Positions 62,438 to 64,000 of a stretch of 64,000 bases of DNA are shown here, piece by piece. The stretch lies in NCBI RefSeq assembly GCF_030867145.1, contig NC_134420.1, forward strand, positions 10,932,823-10,996,822. The letters run 5' to 3'. The stretch is from Opisthocomus hoazin. Its lineage: Eukaryota > Chordata > Aves > Opisthocomiformes > Opisthocomidae. The number at the start of each line of letters is the position of its first letter. Positions within the stretch are counted from its first letter, which is position 1. The notes beneath the pieces are model-generated. The model did no database searches. It was given only the letters and a program-made list of their open reading frames with translations, and was not told where the DNA came from. A program made the translations under genes and the position numbers.

Positions 62438-63743
62438 TCAGCAGTTTTCTGTGGAAGTACAGAATTGGCAAAGAAAGCCTGATGAGTTTTCATGCAGCTT
62501 GTGGAGTATAGAAACTTTGTTAATTTTAAGCGTTTTAGTGCCCTACATTGCATTTATATTGCCGTAATTTGTGTTTTCACTTATTTTTGGAGATAACATG
62601 GAGAAAATTAACAATTGGGTGGGGAAAGGGAGTAATAGCTAGATTATTCTCTCTCCGTGTGATAACACTTGAGGGTGGTGGCATTGCAGTGATAGTGGGG
62701 GATTTTTGTTTGTTTTTTAATTCTCCATTCAGCTAGAAGTTAGTTCTTAGTGGAGAACTACACACAGACATGGATTTCCTAAAAATAAGAAAAAAAGTGC
62801 AGTGGTAAGCCTATGAAGCAATCCCCAGATTGCAACAAATTTTCCTTATTTTCACACTGCCCAGAGAAGCTAACCTACTTTTCCAGTGAAATGGAAAAGT
62901 ATTCTAAGCAAATCTGGGGCAATTGATTTGCATTCAGTTGGTGTCTGAAACTTTTTCAGTCCAAAGCTCAAGCAGGACGTAAAGTTCAGCATGCAGGTGA
63001 CAGGCTAAAAGTGAACACGTGACTGTCTGGAATGTATGCTGTCAACATTTGTGGCTGATAAGATGCAGAAAATTCAGACATGTTACCTTTTAGTCAGGAA
63101 GAATGACTGTAACAGAGTCAAGAGACCTTTGCATGAAATCCAGGACAAATGACAAGGCAGAAACAAGGTATGTTTGTCATTTTAAATACTTTTAAGAGGA
63201 GAAACAGATACTTGCCTAGCTGCAGACACTACACTGAGGCACTAATAAGCAGAGTAGCATAGTTTCCTGTAGTATTTTTTTAGATGAAAAACAAAATCAT
63301 GAAGAGGTGATGTGTAGTGGAGTGTTTTAAGAAAGGTGTTTCCTTCTTCCCTAAATAAGCCTGAAATGAGAATCTTAGAGCCTGTGTTTTGAAATTGATG
63401 AAAAGTGGAACTTGAGACTCCATAGTGGTGGTGCTATGGGATATATGTTTACTGTATTTGCTGTTCTCCATAATTCGATAACTAGTTTTCTGGAGAAAAA
63501 AAAAAATGCCTTAAGCTGTAGGGAGTTCATGTTTTAATGTCAAGAGAGCCCCTATTCAGTCTTCACTTTGTCAGCCGTGATAGAGGCTGTCATGCATGGA
63601 GAAATGCTCGATATAAATTGCATCTTAATTTTTATGATTTTTTTTTAAATGGACCATTGACAGTGTACTAAAGCCTTTACCAGATGGTGTGAGCTATTCA
63701 AGATGTAGCTGTTCTCATCAACTTTAAGATAGCATAAAATATT

Positions 63744-63815
63744 CCTGCTCACTGCAGGGGGTTGGGCTAGACGACATCTAAAAGTCCCTTCCAAGCCATA
63801 GCATTCTATGATTCT
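63744..63815 (+). mobile_element. CR1 LINE 3' tail (plus strand)
   Basis: The sequence TGCTCACTGCAGGGGGTTGG, then GCTAGACGACATCTAAAAGT, CCCTTCCAAGCC and the end ATTCTATGATTCT is the CR1 3' terminus with its octamer-type repeat. Only about 70 bases remain. The 96-residue minus-strand open frame at 63645-63935 overlaps it and is spurious. Confidence 0.9.
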
Positions 63816-64000
63816 AAAAACTTCTACAGCCATAGAAAAAGTAAGTTCTATGTACAGAGCAACCAAAGTCCTCTTCAGATCTGTCTGGTGTCGTGGTTCA
63901 CTTTTGGAAACAAACAGGTTTTTATCTTGAAACATTTACTGGAGATTTTGGGTATCCTAACACCTGCAGAAGACTTGTAGCACTAACTTTTTTAAGATGA

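Larger units (their letters stand above)
53283..64000 (+). other. PPFIBP2: PPFIBP2 intron 3, first 10.7 kb
   Basis: The donor is GTGAGTAG at 53283. I searched for the next liprin-beta-2 coding exon, expected to begin the coiled coil, and did not find it, so the intron appears to run past the window. Apart from a T tract, a GC-rich patch, a 19-bp duplication and a CR1 tail nothing is recognised. The 143-residue open frame at 60777-61208 shows no known domain. Confidence 0.7.

Noticed and set aside
53400..64000. Search for the third PPFIBP2 coding exon
   Set aside because: No segment flanked by AG and GT encoding the expected start of the liprin-beta coiled coil was found, so no exon is annotated here.

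Overview
The window looks like ordinary vertebrate nuclear DNA, almost certainly from a bird. It is AT-rich and intron-rich. Short, 5'-truncated CR1 LINE pieces with the avian-type 3' end (octamer-like ATTCTRTG repeats, GGTTGGAAGGGACC-type tail) are scattered through it. There is one strong CpG island. No operons, CRISPR arrays, phage genes or other prokaryotic features are present. Most long open frames are chance frames in non-coding DNA or lie inside repeats.

Layout. Positions 1-741 are the last coding exon of an olfactomedin-domain gene on the plus strand, called OLFML1 mainly from its neighbour. Positions 742 to about 18.7 kb are intergenic. This stretch holds a MIR-like ancient SINE (about 1.85-1.99 kb), a mosaic of minus-strand CR1 pieces (2.9-3.6 kb), a GC-rich block (3.8-5.45 kb) and a small CR1 tail (17.7 kb). 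On its minus strand the GC-rich block has TATA box, short acidic/proline-rich frames and AATAAA in that order, like a small, probably frame-broken, intronless gene.

A CpG island at about 18.17-19.08 kb carries an E-box, a CCAAT box and good splice donors. It is the likely promoter and non-coding first exon of PPFIBP2 (liprin-beta-2, plus strand). The first coding exon is at 36313-36410 and the second at 53068-53282. The intron after it runs off the window. The two exons join in frame and give the first 93 residues of a liprin-beta-2 N-terminus. The introns are about 17.3 kb, about 16.7 kb and more than 10.7 kb. They contain a 1.66 kb CR1 reverse-transcriptase fragment (43.9-45.5 kb), two small plus-strand CR1 tails, homopolymer tracts, a (CA)15 microsatellite, a G-quadruplex motif, two 19-bp tandem duplications and an unexplained GC-rich patch near 55 kb.

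The order OLFML1 then PPFIBP2, both on the plus strand, matches the human 11p15 arrangement as I recall it. The two genes are unrelated in function: one is a secreted olfactomedin protein, the other a cytoplasmic scaffold linked to liprin-alpha and LAR phosphatases. I found no convincing undescribed multi-gene system. The most unusual item is the minus-strand TATA/AATAAA unit at 3.84-4.73 kb, with a nested inverted repeat exactly where its two reading frames overlap.
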